Of a stretch of DNA of 64,000 bases, positions 52,256 to 60,841 are shown piece by piece (the stretch's first letter is position 1; every line of letters starts with the position of its first letter). Source of the DNA: Acidobacteria bacterium UBA823 (GTDB taxonomy: Bacteria; Acidobacteriota; Vicinamibacteria; Vicinamibacterales; UBA823). The stretch is from assembly GCA_002296225.1 (NCBI GenBank), contig DBHR01000087.1, positions 21,807 to 85,806 of the forward strand, in the 5' to 3' direction. Below the pieces are notes generated by a model. The model was given only the letters and a program-made list of their open reading frames with translations, was not told where the DNA came from and made no database searches. The position numbers and the translations under genes are program-made.

Positions 52256-53125
52256 CTAACTTTTCGATGGCTTGCGCGCAGCGACCGCCGCCAGCATCTG
52301 ACCGTCCCGCTCGCCTTCATACGCGCGAAGGACCTCCAGCGACGCGACGAGTTGCTGCAATTCGCCCGGCTTGAGCAAGTACTCAGGGTTCGTAGAGTGG
52401 CCGCGCTCGGCCTGGGCGGTCGTGAAGGTTTCGTAGAGAAGCACCCCGCCGGGTTTGAGTGCACGGCAGAGCGCAGGAAACAGCGGGCGGTATAGGTAGC
52501 GGGCAACCAGCACAAGGTCATATAACGCGTCACCCAAGTCAAGCGAACTGGCTTCCAGATCGACGACGGCCAGGTCGACCTCGAGAGCGAGCCGCTTCGT
52601 GATTTCTCGAAGATCTCCGATCGTCTTCGCATCGCGGTCAACGCCGCGCACCTGCCAGCCAGCAGCCGCCAGCAACAGCACGTGCCGACCCCGGCCGCAG
52701 GCCACGTCGAGCGCGCGCCCTCCGGGCAGCAAGTCGGCATTCTCGATCAGCCACCGAGATGGGCCAGCGGTCGGCTGCCAATCGTAGGCCCGTTCGCCAC
52801 GCCACGTGGATATGCCGCCAGAAAGGTTCAGCACGCGCTCGTAGCCGGCCCGCAACAACACCTGCGCGGCGTGTTGACTACGGATACCGTGTTCGCAGTA
52901 CACGAGAACGGGTTTATCGTCGCGCGGGACGACGGCTGGCGCCGACGCAACGAGGTCCACGGGCAGGAGCAGGGCCTGTGGAATGTGTCCAAGCGACGTG
53001 AACTCCTGCGGTGTACGGACGTCGAGCAGATGGACCTCGCCCTCGCTGATCAGCCGCTCTGCTTCAGCGGCGTTGACCTGGCGTGGACGTGGCGTGGTCA
53101 GCCCAGGCTCGCCGGGAACAGACAT
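52256..53125 (-). CDS. Rhodanese / SAM-dependent methyltransferase fusion
   Basis: A 289-residue two-domain protein. Residues 20-110 form a rhodanese domain with the active-site loop YCEHGIRS (Cys at about residue 75). Residues 125-289 form a class I methyltransferase of the TehB-like group with GRALDVACGRGRHVLLLAAAGW as motif I. The rhodanese Cys is present, so persulfide chemistry or arsenate/sulfur handling is possible, while the methyltransferase could act on thiols, selenite or tellurite. It is the first gene of a three-gene set with PIG-L and RidA genes. The functional link between the halves is unknown. Confidence 0.85.
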   Translation of the reverse strand: MSVPGEPGLTTPRPRQVNAAEAERLISEGEVHLLDVRTPQEFTSLGHIPQALLLPVDLVASAPAVVPRDDKPVLVYCEHGIRSQHAAQVLLRAGYERVLNLSGGISTWRGERAYDWQPTAGPSRWLIENADLLPGGRALDVACGRGRHVLLLAAAGWQVRGVDRDAKTIGDLREITKRLALEVDLAVVDLEASSLDLGDALYDLVLVARYLYRPLFPALCRALKPGGVLLYETFTTAQAERGHSTNPEYLLKPGELQQLVASLEVLRAYEGERDGQMLAAVAARKPSKS

Positions 53126-53272
53126 ACTTTAATCACTCCACCTATTCCAGGATATCCCACACTGAACGTCGGTGCGACAGTCAGCAGCGTGACTTCAAGA
53201 AGGCTGTTCACGCGGTCTTCCGCCAATTTCTAGCGATTGCACGCGGGCCTAGGGCTTGCTAATCTCGTCGAT

Positions 53273-54184
53273 ATGCGTGTCACGGCCCTGCTCTCCGTTG
53301 GGCTCATCAGCCTCGTCTTTGCCACGACCAGCGCCCAGCAGCAAGTGCCGATGTTCCGGTCTGGTACGGACATCGTGCCTTTGTATGTAACGGTCACTGA
53401 CCGCAACGGCCGGTTAGTAGCCAACCTGATCCAGGAAGACTTCGAAATCTACGACAACGAGGTCCAGCAGGAAATCGTCGTGTTCCGTAACGACGTCCAG
53501 CCGATCTCGGTCGTTGTCATGCTCGATACGAGCGCGAGCATGACCGGCAAGCTCAAGCTGCTGATGGCGGGCGCTGAGCAGTTCCTCATCAGGATGTTAC
53601 CTGGCGACCAAGGCCGGGTCGGAGCATTTAATGACAAGGTAGAACTCAGTCCTGAATTCACCGGTGACCGAGACCGCCTCGTCACCGAACTGGGCACACT
53701 CGATTTTGGAAACCCAACACGCCTGTATGACGCCATCGCTGCCAGCCTCGATGCCCTACGGGAGATCGAAGGACGACGTGTGATCCTCGTGTTCACCGAC
53801 GGCGACGACACGAGCAGCAACGCTAATTCCAACGACGTGCTTGATCGCGCGGTCGCTGAAGAGGTAATGATTTACGCCATTGGCCTCCGAGCGGAATATT
53901 TTAATGGCGCGCGCATGGTGCGCAGCCGGCCCGACCGTAACTTGCGGAAGTACGCGCAAGAAACCGGCGGCGGCTACTTCGAACTGCGTAACGACGACGC
54001 GCTGGGCTCGACGTTCACCCGCGTCGCGCAGGAACTGCACAGTCAATACGTGATCGGCTTCACGCCGACTGCGCTCGACGGCGAACCGCACACGCTCGAA
54101 GTACGCCTCAGGAACCCTGGCTTGACGGCGCGCGCGCGCCGCAGCTACATCACCAGTGTCGAGAACCTCTCGGGATCGCCGTAA
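53273..54184 (+). CDS. Secreted VWA-domain protein of the acidobacterial type
   Basis: A 303-residue exported protein. The signal peptide occupies residues 1-22 (ending TTSAQQ), followed by a beta strand region with IVPLYVTVTDRNGRLV, then a VWA domain with the complete MIDAS motif DTSASM (about residue 85) and a later FTDGDDTSS. The pre-VWA strand pattern and overall length match the 'VWFA-related Acidobacterial domain' family, which is expanded in that phylum and supports the taxonomic guess. ATG 53273 was chosen over the upstream TTG because the signal peptide begins there. Function is unknown; surface adhesion or assembly is likely. Confidence 0.85.
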   Translation: MRVTALLSVGLISLVFATTSAQQQVPMFRSGTDIVPLYVTVTDRNGRLVANLIQEDFEIYDNEVQQEIVVFRNDVQPISVVVMLDTSASMTGKLKLLMAGAEQFLIRMLPGDQGRVGAFNDKVELSPEFTGDRDRLVTELGTLDFGNPTRLYDAIAASLDALREIEGRRVILVFTDGDDTSSNANSNDVLDRAVAEEVMIYAIGLRAEYFNGARMVRSRPDRNLRKYAQETGGGYFELRNDDALGSTFTRVAQELHSQYVIGFTPTALDGEPHTLEVRLRNPGLTARARRSYITSVENLSGSP

Positions 54185-54278
54185 AACTCAAGGCGATTCC
54201 GACTCCTGCGAAATTCCCGACAAACTGTTATCACGTAACCTCCGTTCCGCAAAAAGACAACGAACTCGCGGTCGCGAC

Positions 54279-54542
54279 CTATAGGGCTCCGCCGGAAATA
54301 GCGGGGACGATCTCGATGACATCGCCGTCAGCCAGCGCTCGCTCCCTGGCGCCGTGCAGCACCACCTCGCCGTTCACCGCGAAGTTCAGCATCAAATCGT
54401 CCCACTGGGCACGGAATTCCGGCAGACGCCGGTCGAGCACTTGGACGAGCTCGGCAAGATTCTCGACCGGCTCGGTGACGGTAAGGGTATCGGTGTCGGC
54501 GTCGCCGCCGCGTAAGGTCGTCGGCAAATACACCGTGATCGA
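54279..54542 (-). CDS. MoaD/ThiS-like sulfur carrier ending Gly-Gly-Ala-Leu
   Basis: An 87-residue beta-grasp protein of the MoaD family, with VNGEVVLHGARERALADGDVIEIVP as the conserved C-terminal half. It starts 5 bases after the AOR stop and should supply sulfur for the pyranopterin of that enzyme. MoaD normally ends in an exposed Gly-Gly; this protein ends ISGGAL, so two residues follow the di-glycine. Known precedents (QbsE-type carriers) carry a short cap that a JAMM peptidase removes before activation. No such peptidase is in the window. The start is ATG 54542; the longer frame overlaps AOR. Confidence 0.78.
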   Translation of the reverse strand, partial: SITVYLPTTLRGGDADTDTLTVTEPVENLAELVQVLDRRLPEFRAQWDDLMLNFAVNGEVVLHGARERALADGDVIEIVPAISGGAL

Positions 54543-54547
54543 CATCG

Positions 54548-56503
54548 CTACGCCGGTCCGGCGAGCACCGCCTCCAGCTTTTGCCGCCACGTATCGATCG
54601 GCACACCTTCGTCACTCAACCTCGAGATCGCATAAAAGCGCGACAGCATGGCGTCGAATTCTCGCCGGTCGATTTTCTCGGTCTTGTAGGCACCAACCGT
54701 GATCTCCTCGTCGAACCACCGCTCGGGCAACGTATCGTCGCTGCGCCGTACACCGAGCCGATGGTTGATTAGCCGCTCGACGCCCATGATATTAAGGCCG
54801 ACCTGGTCGAGTGCGTTGGCATCGAATTTCAGCCCGGTCACATTGGCAATCTGGACAGAAAATTCCTCAAGCCCTGGTAGCGACGGACTGTTGAAGAGTT
54901 TTGTCGTAAACCGGCACATGCCGACGGCATCCCCCACGCCGTAGACGTTCTCACACGCGCGAACCGCCCGCTCCTTCGTTTCGTAGGCATTCGGCTCACC
55001 CGAAACCGGGCCCCCATACAACCTTGCCTTGAAGTTGGGATCGTCGTTGATGCGCGCGTTGATCTCCAGTGTGGCCCGGTTTCGGAGATGGTCCATGCCA
55101 CGCGTCGCCACCGCCAGACCGAGCGCGAACGCCTTGAGGATCCGTGAGTCGTGCGGGTCCGACTGCATCAGACCTTTGACCGCCATCCGGTACTTGAGCG
55201 CTTCCGCTGGATAGTGCCCGCGCTCGACGGCGCGCGTGCTGTCGGCTAGTGCGCTACCGAAACCCTCACGCCGCGACATGGCAAAGAGTAACCGCTCCAC
55301 CAGGTCGGCATCGCCCCACGTCAGCTCCAGTCCGCCGGTGTTGCCCTTGGAAATGATGCCGCGCTGCCACAATTCCATCGCCCAGGCGATAGCCGATCCG
55401 GCCGACGCTGTGTCCAGCCCAAGGTCGTTGCAGATGTTGTTTAGCCGGATGACCGGTTCGATCTGGTCGATGCCAACGTTCGGTCCAAACTTCCCCAGCG
55501 TCACATACTCCGGGCCGTCGCCCCGCCCGTACTTGTCAGAGGTGTCGTCGTTGAGTTGATTGAGCGGACGGCAGTTAACCGGACAACGGAAGCAGCCTGC
55601 CATCCCCGGCCGGTATTGAGTGATGTTCTCGGCGTCGAGAGCGTCGGTCCAGGTCGTCTCTTGGTTGTTCTTCGTGCCAATCGCCCCAAGGAGTCGGCTA
55701 GGCCGATAGAGAAACGGTGTCCCCATCGTCCGTAGCGCGTGCTTAACGACCGATGTGCCGAGCAGCTTGTTCGCAATCGTTCTGTTGTACGATTTGTAGG
55801 GCTGCGCCGTTTCAAAATCGTGAGTCTGCCCCTGCACAACGACCGCCTTGACCCGGAGTGAGCCCATCTTCGCACCCGGGCCACCGCGCGCGTAGCAAGC
55901 CTTCGGCCCGGCCATGATCGCGCTCGTCAGCACCTGGTTCTCGCCAGCCCGCGTAATGTTCGCCATCGCGAGATCCCGCGTCCACGTCCCACCAAGGTCG
56001 GCTGCAATCCGATCACGCATGTCAATGTTGTCGAGGCCGAGATAGGGCGTCGCCTCACGGAACTCTACACGCCCGCTGCCCAGCCACAGCAGAGTCCACG
56101 CATCTGCGCGGCCATAGATAATCAGGTGATCGATCCCGTTCATCTTCAGAAACGATGGGAAGTAGTCACCGGCGTTGCTGTCCATCAGCACACCCGACTC
56201 GGGCGACCACGACGTCACGTTGCCTCGGGCCGCGCTCGGCACGATACCGGTGAGCACGCCCGACCCGAAGATGAGCGGCACCGACGGATCGGTGGGATCA
56301 AGCGACTCGTCGAGCAGACGATACAAATAGAACATGTTGGCGCCGCGCCCAGCGAGGAGCGTCTCGATGACCCGCTTCGGCGTATACGCCTGCTGCACTT
56401 GACGCCGCGCCAAGTCCACGAACAGGGTGGCGCCCTGGGTCGGAAACTGCGGGTTCCGCGGCAACTCGACCAAGAGGCGCGCGACGCGATCGTCGATGGA
56501 CAT
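54548..56503 (-). CDS. Aldehyde:ferredoxin oxidoreductase family tungstoenzyme
   Basis: A 651-residue AOR-type enzyme. The [4Fe-4S] ligands are CFRCPVNC (Cys-x2-Cys-x3-Cys, about residue 305) and a distant Cys in GDAVGMCRF (about residue 540). Pterin-binding segments include ARGGPGAKMGSLRVKAV and the LGLDTASAGSAIAWAMEL region. Such enzymes oxidise aldehydes to carboxylic acids with a tungsten bispyranopterin cofactor and ferredoxin. They are most common in anaerobes but also occur in facultative or aerobic bacteria. ATG 56503 was chosen over GTG 56521. The MoaD-like gene follows 5 bases later, so cofactor supply and enzyme are coupled. Confidence 0.93.
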   Translation of the reverse strand: MSIDDRVARLLVELPRNPQFPTQGATLFVDLARRQVQQAYTPKRVIETLLAGRGANMFYLYRLLDESLDPTDPSVPLIFGSGVLTGIVPSAARGNVTSWSPESGVLMDSNAGDYFPSFLKMNGIDHLIIYGRADAWTLLWLGSGRVEFREATPYLGLDNIDMRDRIAADLGGTWTRDLAMANITRAGENQVLTSAIMAGPKACYARGGPGAKMGSLRVKAVVVQGQTHDFETAQPYKSYNRTIANKLLGTSVVKHALRTMGTPFLYRPSRLLGAIGTKNNQETTWTDALDAENITQYRPGMAGCFRCPVNCRPLNQLNDDTSDKYGRGDGPEYVTLGKFGPNVGIDQIEPVIRLNNICNDLGLDTASAGSAIAWAMELWQRGIISKGNTGGLELTWGDADLVERLLFAMSRREGFGSALADSTRAVERGHYPAEALKYRMAVKGLMQSDPHDSRILKAFALGLAVATRGMDHLRNRATLEINARINDDPNFKARLYGGPVSGEPNAYETKERAVRACENVYGVGDAVGMCRFTTKLFNSPSLPGLEEFSVQIANVTGLKFDANALDQVGLNIMGVERLINHRLGVRRSDDTLPERWFDEEITVGAYKTEKIDRREFDAMLSRFYAISRLSDEGVPIDTWRQKLEAVLAGPA

Positions 56504-56561
56504 CAGGATGTACGGTAGCACAGTCGCCGAGCTGGTTCGTGTGCCACGCCCACAAGCGGGT

Positions 56562-57569
56562 TCAGAGGCAAAAGCCTGTTTTCAGAGGGTCTTCATCGTC
56601 GATTAGGAACGTGTGCTCGCCCGTGATCCAAGCTGCACCCCCAATCTCCGGCACGATGGCCGGGTGTTCGCCGACGTGGGAACGCCCCACGACGCGACCC
56701 CGGAACTGGGTGCCAATGAGGCTTTCGTGTGTGAACGGTCGGTCGCTCGCGAGCAAGTGCATAGCGTCGAGTACTGCCATCACGGCGGAAGTGCCAGTAC
56801 CGCACGGCGACCGATCGACCTGAGCGTCGGCGAAGATCGTCACATTTCGCAGGTCGGACCCTGGGTCATCGGCTATACCAGTGAAGATTGTTCCGTAGAT
56901 TCCTTCTAGCCCCTCCTCGAGCGGATGCACGACCTTCACCTGCGATTCGACTGCGCGTTTGATCGCCATGCCCGCTGTCCGCAACGCGTCCAAGTTGGAC
57001 TTATCGATCCCCAGACCGGCCGCCTCGGCATCCACGATGGCGTAAAAAGCACCGCCGAATGCAACATCCACTGGTACCTCACGGCTACCGAACTTCACCG
57101 TCAGTCCCGGATGCAGAACGAACGACGGCACGTTGACAAACTTAACGTGCTCAACGCGCACTGTGCCGTCGCGTTTGGTCACGGTTGCCCGCGCTCGGAT
57201 CCGGCCAGCTGGTGAGTCGAGGACGACCTCCGTGTCGTCGTTAGTTAGGTGCAGTAACCCACGCTCCAGTGCGATCGTGACGACGGCCAGAATGCCGTGG
57301 CCGCACATGGTGCTATACCCCTCGTTGTGCATGAAGAGGATGCCCGCGTGCGAACCCTCGGCGACCGGTTCGGTCAGCACCGCGCCGTACATGTCGAGAT
57401 GGCCGCGTGGTTCGAACATGAGCGCCCGGCGGAGCCCGTCATGATGTTCTTTGACCCACGCCCGCTTTTCGAGCATCGTCGGGCCCACCGGGCTTGGATA
57501 CCCCTCGACTATTAAACGTAATGGCTCACCAGCGGCGTGAGCATCGATCGTCCGGACGCAATGAATCAT
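56562..57569 (-). CDS. Proline racemase / 4-hydroxyproline 2-epimerase family enzyme
   Basis: A 335-residue enzyme with both catalytic Cys residues: STMCGHGIL (about residue 87) and SPCGTGTS (about residue 255). The Cys-Cys pair indicates racemase or epimerase activity on proline or hydroxyproline; trans-3-hydroxyproline dehydratases have Thr at the second place. It is 58 bases upstream of AOR on the same strand and divergent from an ornithine-cyclodeaminase-family gene, the usual partner in hydroxyproline breakdown. Family members use a two-base mechanism without cofactor. Cytoplasmic; substrate choice cannot be resolved by eye. Confidence 0.9.
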   Translation of the reverse strand: MIHCVRTIDAHAAGEPLRLIVEGYPSPVGPTMLEKRAWVKEHHDGLRRALMFEPRGHLDMYGAVLTEPVAEGSHAGILFMHNEGYSTMCGHGILAVVTIALERGLLHLTNDDTEVVLDSPAGRIRARATVTKRDGTVRVEHVKFVNVPSFVLHPGLTVKFGSREVPVDVAFGGAFYAIVDAEAAGLGIDKSNLDALRTAGMAIKRAVESQVKVVHPLEEGLEGIYGTIFTGIADDPGSDLRNVTIFADAQVDRSPCGTGTSAVMAVLDAMHLLASDRPFTHESLIGTQFRGRVVGRSHVGEHPAIVPEIGGAAWITGEHTFLIDDEDPLKTGFCL

Positions 57570-57643
57570 CTTGCTATGAGGAAGCGCCGGTTGCTACCAG
57601 CGATAGGACGATTATAAGCTCTCGTAGAACACTGCCCGTACCG

Positions 57644-58624
57644 ATGCCACGCATCCTCAATGAATCTGACGTCCGTGCCCTCGTTACGATTCCAGATCTC
57701 GTGCCGTTGATGGAACGGACGCTGGCGCAGTTCTCCGCGGGTGCGGTCGAGCAGCCGCTCCGCACCGTGCTCAGCATTGGTCCCGACAAGGCCTACGGGG
57801 TGATGCCGGCAGTCCTCGCGGATCCGGCCGCGGTCGCGACTAAGCTGGTCACGGTCTTCAAGCACAACCATAAGCGCGGTCTGCCCTCACACCTCGCCAC
57901 GATCGTGCTGCTCGATCCTGAAACCGGCGCACTGCTCGCCGTGATCGATGGAACTTACATCACCGAGGCACGGACTGCCGCCGCCTCGGCTATGGCCGCG
58001 CGATATCTCTCGGCCCCAACCAACGAACACAGCCTAGCGATCATCGGTTCAGGCGTGCAGGCACGTAGCCATCTCGAGGCGTTCACACACGTGTTCTCCG
58101 TCGGGCACGTGCGGGTCTGGAGCCCGACTGACACCCATCGACGGCAATTCGTCAACACGATGGCCAAGTCCACGGACGTTCCGCTCACGGCCGCAACCTC
58201 TGCAGAAGACGCGGTCCGAGGCGCAACCTTGGTCGTCCTCGCTACTTCGTCTGCCGAGCCGGTCATCGAAAGCGGCTGGGTGCGGGACGGCACACACGTG
58301 ACCTCCGTCGGCGCTTCGTTCCCGCATCAGCGGGAGATGGACCCGCGGCTCGTCGCGCGCGCACGGCTTATCGTCGATTCCCGGACCGGAGCACTCGCTG
58401 AGTCCGGCGACATCATTCAAGGGATTGCTGAAGGGCGTTTCAGTGAGACGCACCTTGCTGGTGAGATCGGTGAAATCGTGAACGGAAAAATTGGGGGTCG
58501 GACCCGTCAGGACGAAGTGACCATTTTCAAGTCCCTAGGAATGGCGGTCGAGGACGTCGCCGCCGCCCACCTCGCCTATACCCGTGCTTGCGAACAATCA
58601 CGCGGCACAGTGATTGAGCTCTAG
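57644..58624 (+). CDS. Ornithine cyclodeaminase / mu-crystallin family reductase
   Basis: A 326-residue Rossmann-fold enzyme. Motifs are LAIIGSGVQARSHLEA (NAD(P)-binding loop, about residue 130), TEARTAAASAMAARYL and GGRTRQDEVTIFKSLG. Members are ornithine cyclodeaminases, alanine dehydrogenases or 1-pyrroline-2-carboxylate (ketimine) reductases. Divergence from a proline racemase/hydroxyproline epimerase gene favours an imino-acid reductase role. ATG 57644 begins the standard N-terminus (MPRILNESDV); the longer frame to 57494 would overlap the racemase gene. Only 74 bases separate the two starts, so a shared regulatory region is likely. Confidence 0.88.
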   Translation: MPRILNESDVRALVTIPDLVPLMERTLAQFSAGAVEQPLRTVLSIGPDKAYGVMPAVLADPAAVATKLVTVFKHNHKRGLPSHLATIVLLDPETGALLAVIDGTYITEARTAAASAMAARYLSAPTNEHSLAIIGSGVQARSHLEAFTHVFSVGHVRVWSPTDTHRRQFVNTMAKSTDVPLTAATSAEDAVRGATLVVLATSSAEPVIESGWVRDGTHVTSVGASFPHQREMDPRLVARARLIVDSRTGALAESGDIIQGIAEGRFSETHLAGEIGEIVNGKIGGRTRQDEVTIFKSLGMAVEDVAAAHLAYTRACEQSRGTVIEL

Positions 58625-58669
58625 CGCACTCCTCGCGTGTTTGTTCGGCAGTTTGCGGAGCGCTTCGCG

Positions 58670-59527
58670 CTACAGCCGGCGGTCCGGCATGATCATCGTC
58701 CGCCACATGTGAGACGACGGGCTATTGTCCCACCCGAGCCCTTCCTTCGGCTGTCTGAAGTGGCGCCCAATGATGTCGATGAATGGTTCGACCGACACCT
58801 TCGCATTCGGGTCGAACGCGTAGAGGTCGTTCACCGTCACGAGGCGCGGATATTCATACCACTTGTGGTTGCGAACAAACTCGTAGGTGCGCTGAAGGTA
58901 TGGTTCCGGCTTGTAATCCGCACCAAAGACGCGAAGATAACCTTCCGGATACACGTAGCCAAACTCTTCGTCGGGATAAAACCGCAATGTCTGATGGTAG
59001 CGAATCGCGAAGGTGGTGATTTCCGGCACGTAAGGTTCGAGCAGCTGAGCACCCCACCAGCCGTGGTCCGGATGCATCACACTGAGGATGACGTCGTGAA
59101 GCAGGCTGGCCAAAACAACCTCTTCCCGCATGCCGGTCTTCAGGGCTCGCGTCGCACTCTGCAAGCAGTGGCCCGTCCACGAGAAGCGGTACTTGAAGAA
59201 GTCTAGCAGCGTCGGCTTTGCTGGCATCGGCACGAGCGGACGAAGCTGGCCGTTGACTTTGCGATCGCCGTCGTTTCTCGGCACGAAGAGCGCGCCGGCG
59301 CCGCCTCGGTACGGCCGGTCCAGGTCCGCGTTGCGCGCCTCAAGTTCAGCAACTGTTGGGTATTGCTGCGCCTTTCCCTCACGCAGGATTCCTTCGAGCA
59401 CGTTGGCTTCCCTGAGCCGGTCTTCCATGTAGTGCTCGAGCGCATCGGCCTTTTCGTCCGGGGTCATAAGCGAGACCGCCGCGGTGCCGCCGAGGCTCGC
59501 AACGAAGGCCCGTCGATTAATTTTCAT
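58670..59527 (-). CDS. Tat-exported HD-domain protein resembling inositol oxygenase/PhnZ
   Basis: A 285-residue protein starting at ATG 59527 with a Tat signal NRRAFVASLGG and a hydrophobic stretch. The HD domain spans about residues 100-250: GHCLQSATRA, SLLHDVI (the HD pair), HPDHGWWG and IRYHQTL, the order typical of diiron HD-domain oxygenases (MIOX, PhnZ) and their uncharacterised relatives. C-terminal LYAFDPN and SVEPFIDIIGRHF also match that group. Export by Tat would suit a protein folded with its metal centre in the cytoplasm. The substrate is unknown. It is convergent with the cyclodeaminase-family gene. Confidence 0.78.
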   Translation of the reverse strand: MKINRRAFVASLGGTAAVSLMTPDEKADALEHYMEDRLREANVLEGILREGKAQQYPTVAELEARNADLDRPYRGGAGALFVPRNDGDRKVNGQLRPLVPMPAKPTLLDFFKYRFSWTGHCLQSATRALKTGMREEVVLASLLHDVILSVMHPDHGWWGAQLLEPYVPEITTFAIRYHQTLRFYPDEEFGYVYPEGYLRVFGADYKPEPYLQRTYEFVRNHKWYEYPRLVTVNDLYAFDPNAKVSVEPFIDIIGRHFRQPKEGLGWDNSPSSHMWRTMIMPDRRL

Positions 59528-59634
59528 CGTGCCCTTCTCCTGGGTGACGTCTGGGTGACGGGTCCACAAGCGAACCGGCTCAGTAACTAAGCTGCCAACG
59601 CGACCCCGGAGTCACCCTCAGTTTCCGATTCGAG

Positions 59635-60750
59635 CTACTGCCTTACGGACCGCACCATGGCACCGCCTCGAGACACCACGGCACCATACACATTACCAGC
59701 AGCATCCACGGCTACGCCTTCGGGGTTCGATCCATCGGGGTACCTGTCGTGACCTTCGATCGCTCCGTCGATGAAATAGCTGACCGACCCATCTTCCAGG
59801 CTGCCGACTCTGATGCCCGGCGTCCAGCCCGGGTTGGGCGACGGGTTGAACGCTGATTCAGAATCGGCCACGTAGATCATCCCGTCGAGGCCGAAATGCA
59901 TGTCACTCGGCCGGCTGAACTGCTTAAACTCCTCGATGAAATTGCCTTCTTGATCGAGAATCTGCAGCCGGTTGTTCCCGCGATCGGCAACGACGAGACG
60001 CCCTTGTGAATCGAACAGCACTGCGTGAGGCGTTTTGAATTCGCCCGGCCCGGAACCCCACCGGCCCCAAGAAGCAATCAGCTCTCCATCAGCCGAGAAC
60101 TTGGCAATGCGAGCCACAGTGCTTGGGTCCTCCGTATTCTGGCCTTCGTGCCCATCACCGACGTAGATGCTGCCATCAGGGCCGACAGCCACGTCACACG
60201 GCGTGTTCAGCGTGGCGCCAGTGCCGTCACCGGCCACACCCCCCTCACCCAGCGTCAACAGAACCTCTCCCTCGGGACTGAACTTGATGACCACGTGACC
60301 CTTGCCGGCTTGGCTTAGGTCCTCTTCGTCCGGTCCTCGCGCATCACTGACCCACACATTGCCGTCCGGGTCTACATGAAGGCCGTGCGGGAAGAGCATC
60401 AGCCCACCGCCGAAGCTTGCCACCACGTTACCTTCCGAGTCGATCTTAAGGATCGGATCGAGCTCCGACTCAGCGCAGGAATTCGCGCCGCAGCGATCGA
60501 TCGCCCAGATGTGCTCGCCGTCTGGGTCGATGTCAACGCCCGCCGTCGATCCCCACTCCCTCTCATCGGGTAGCGTCGCCCACCCGTCCTCGCTGCTGTA
60601 GGGATTGGGGAGGTCATTGACCGGCTCGAGCGCGACCGAATCCACTTCGGCTGGCGGGGCTTCGGGTTGAGCGCAGGCCGACAAGCCAATCATCACAAAC
60701 ACCGCCGCAACAACAACTAACGCCTCTTTCACACGATCTCGGTCACGCAT
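59635..60750 (-). CDS. NHL-repeat (6-bladed beta-propeller) lipoprotein
   Basis: A 371-residue lipoprotein. ATG 60750 follows GGAAGG and starts a signal with lipobox GLSAC (Cys about residue 26). The mature protein contains six NHL repeats such as FKTPHAVLFDSQGRLVVADRGNNR and NTPCDVAVGPDGSIYVGDG, as in peptidylglycine alpha-amidating lyase-like and other propellers. Two Cys in CGANSCAES could form a disulfide. No catalytic metal site is certain. It is separated by 91 bases from the TlpA-like lipoprotein gene upstream, and the two may belong to the same envelope operon. Confidence 0.83.
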   Translation of the reverse strand: MRDRDRVKEALVVVAAVFVMIGLSACAQPEAPPAEVDSVALEPVNDLPNPYSSEDGWATLPDEREWGSTAGVDIDPDGEHIWAIDRCGANSCAESELDPILKIDSEGNVVASFGGGLMLFPHGLHVDPDGNVWVSDARGPDEEDLSQAGKGHVVIKFSPEGEVLLTLGEGGVAGDGTGATLNTPCDVAVGPDGSIYVGDGHEGQNTEDPSTVARIAKFSADGELIASWGRWGSGPGEFKTPHAVLFDSQGRLVVADRGNNRLQILDQEGNFIEEFKQFSRPSDMHFGLDGMIYVADSESAFNPSPNPGWTPGIRVGSLEDGSVSYFIDGAIEGHDRYPDGSNPEGVAVDAAGNVYGAVVSRGGAMVRSVRQ

Positions 60751-60841
60751 AAACCTTCCCCCTTGAAAATCCAAAGGCATCATGTCAACCATGGCAGGCT
60801 GTGTCCACCTAGGCACTGCCCCATCGGCACCCCGGCTCCTC

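Noticed and set aside
58659..58671. Small hairpin AGCGC-TTC-GCGCT between convergent genes, considered as a terminator
   Set aside because: Five-base stem without a following T-run, partly inside the stop region of the HD-domain gene.
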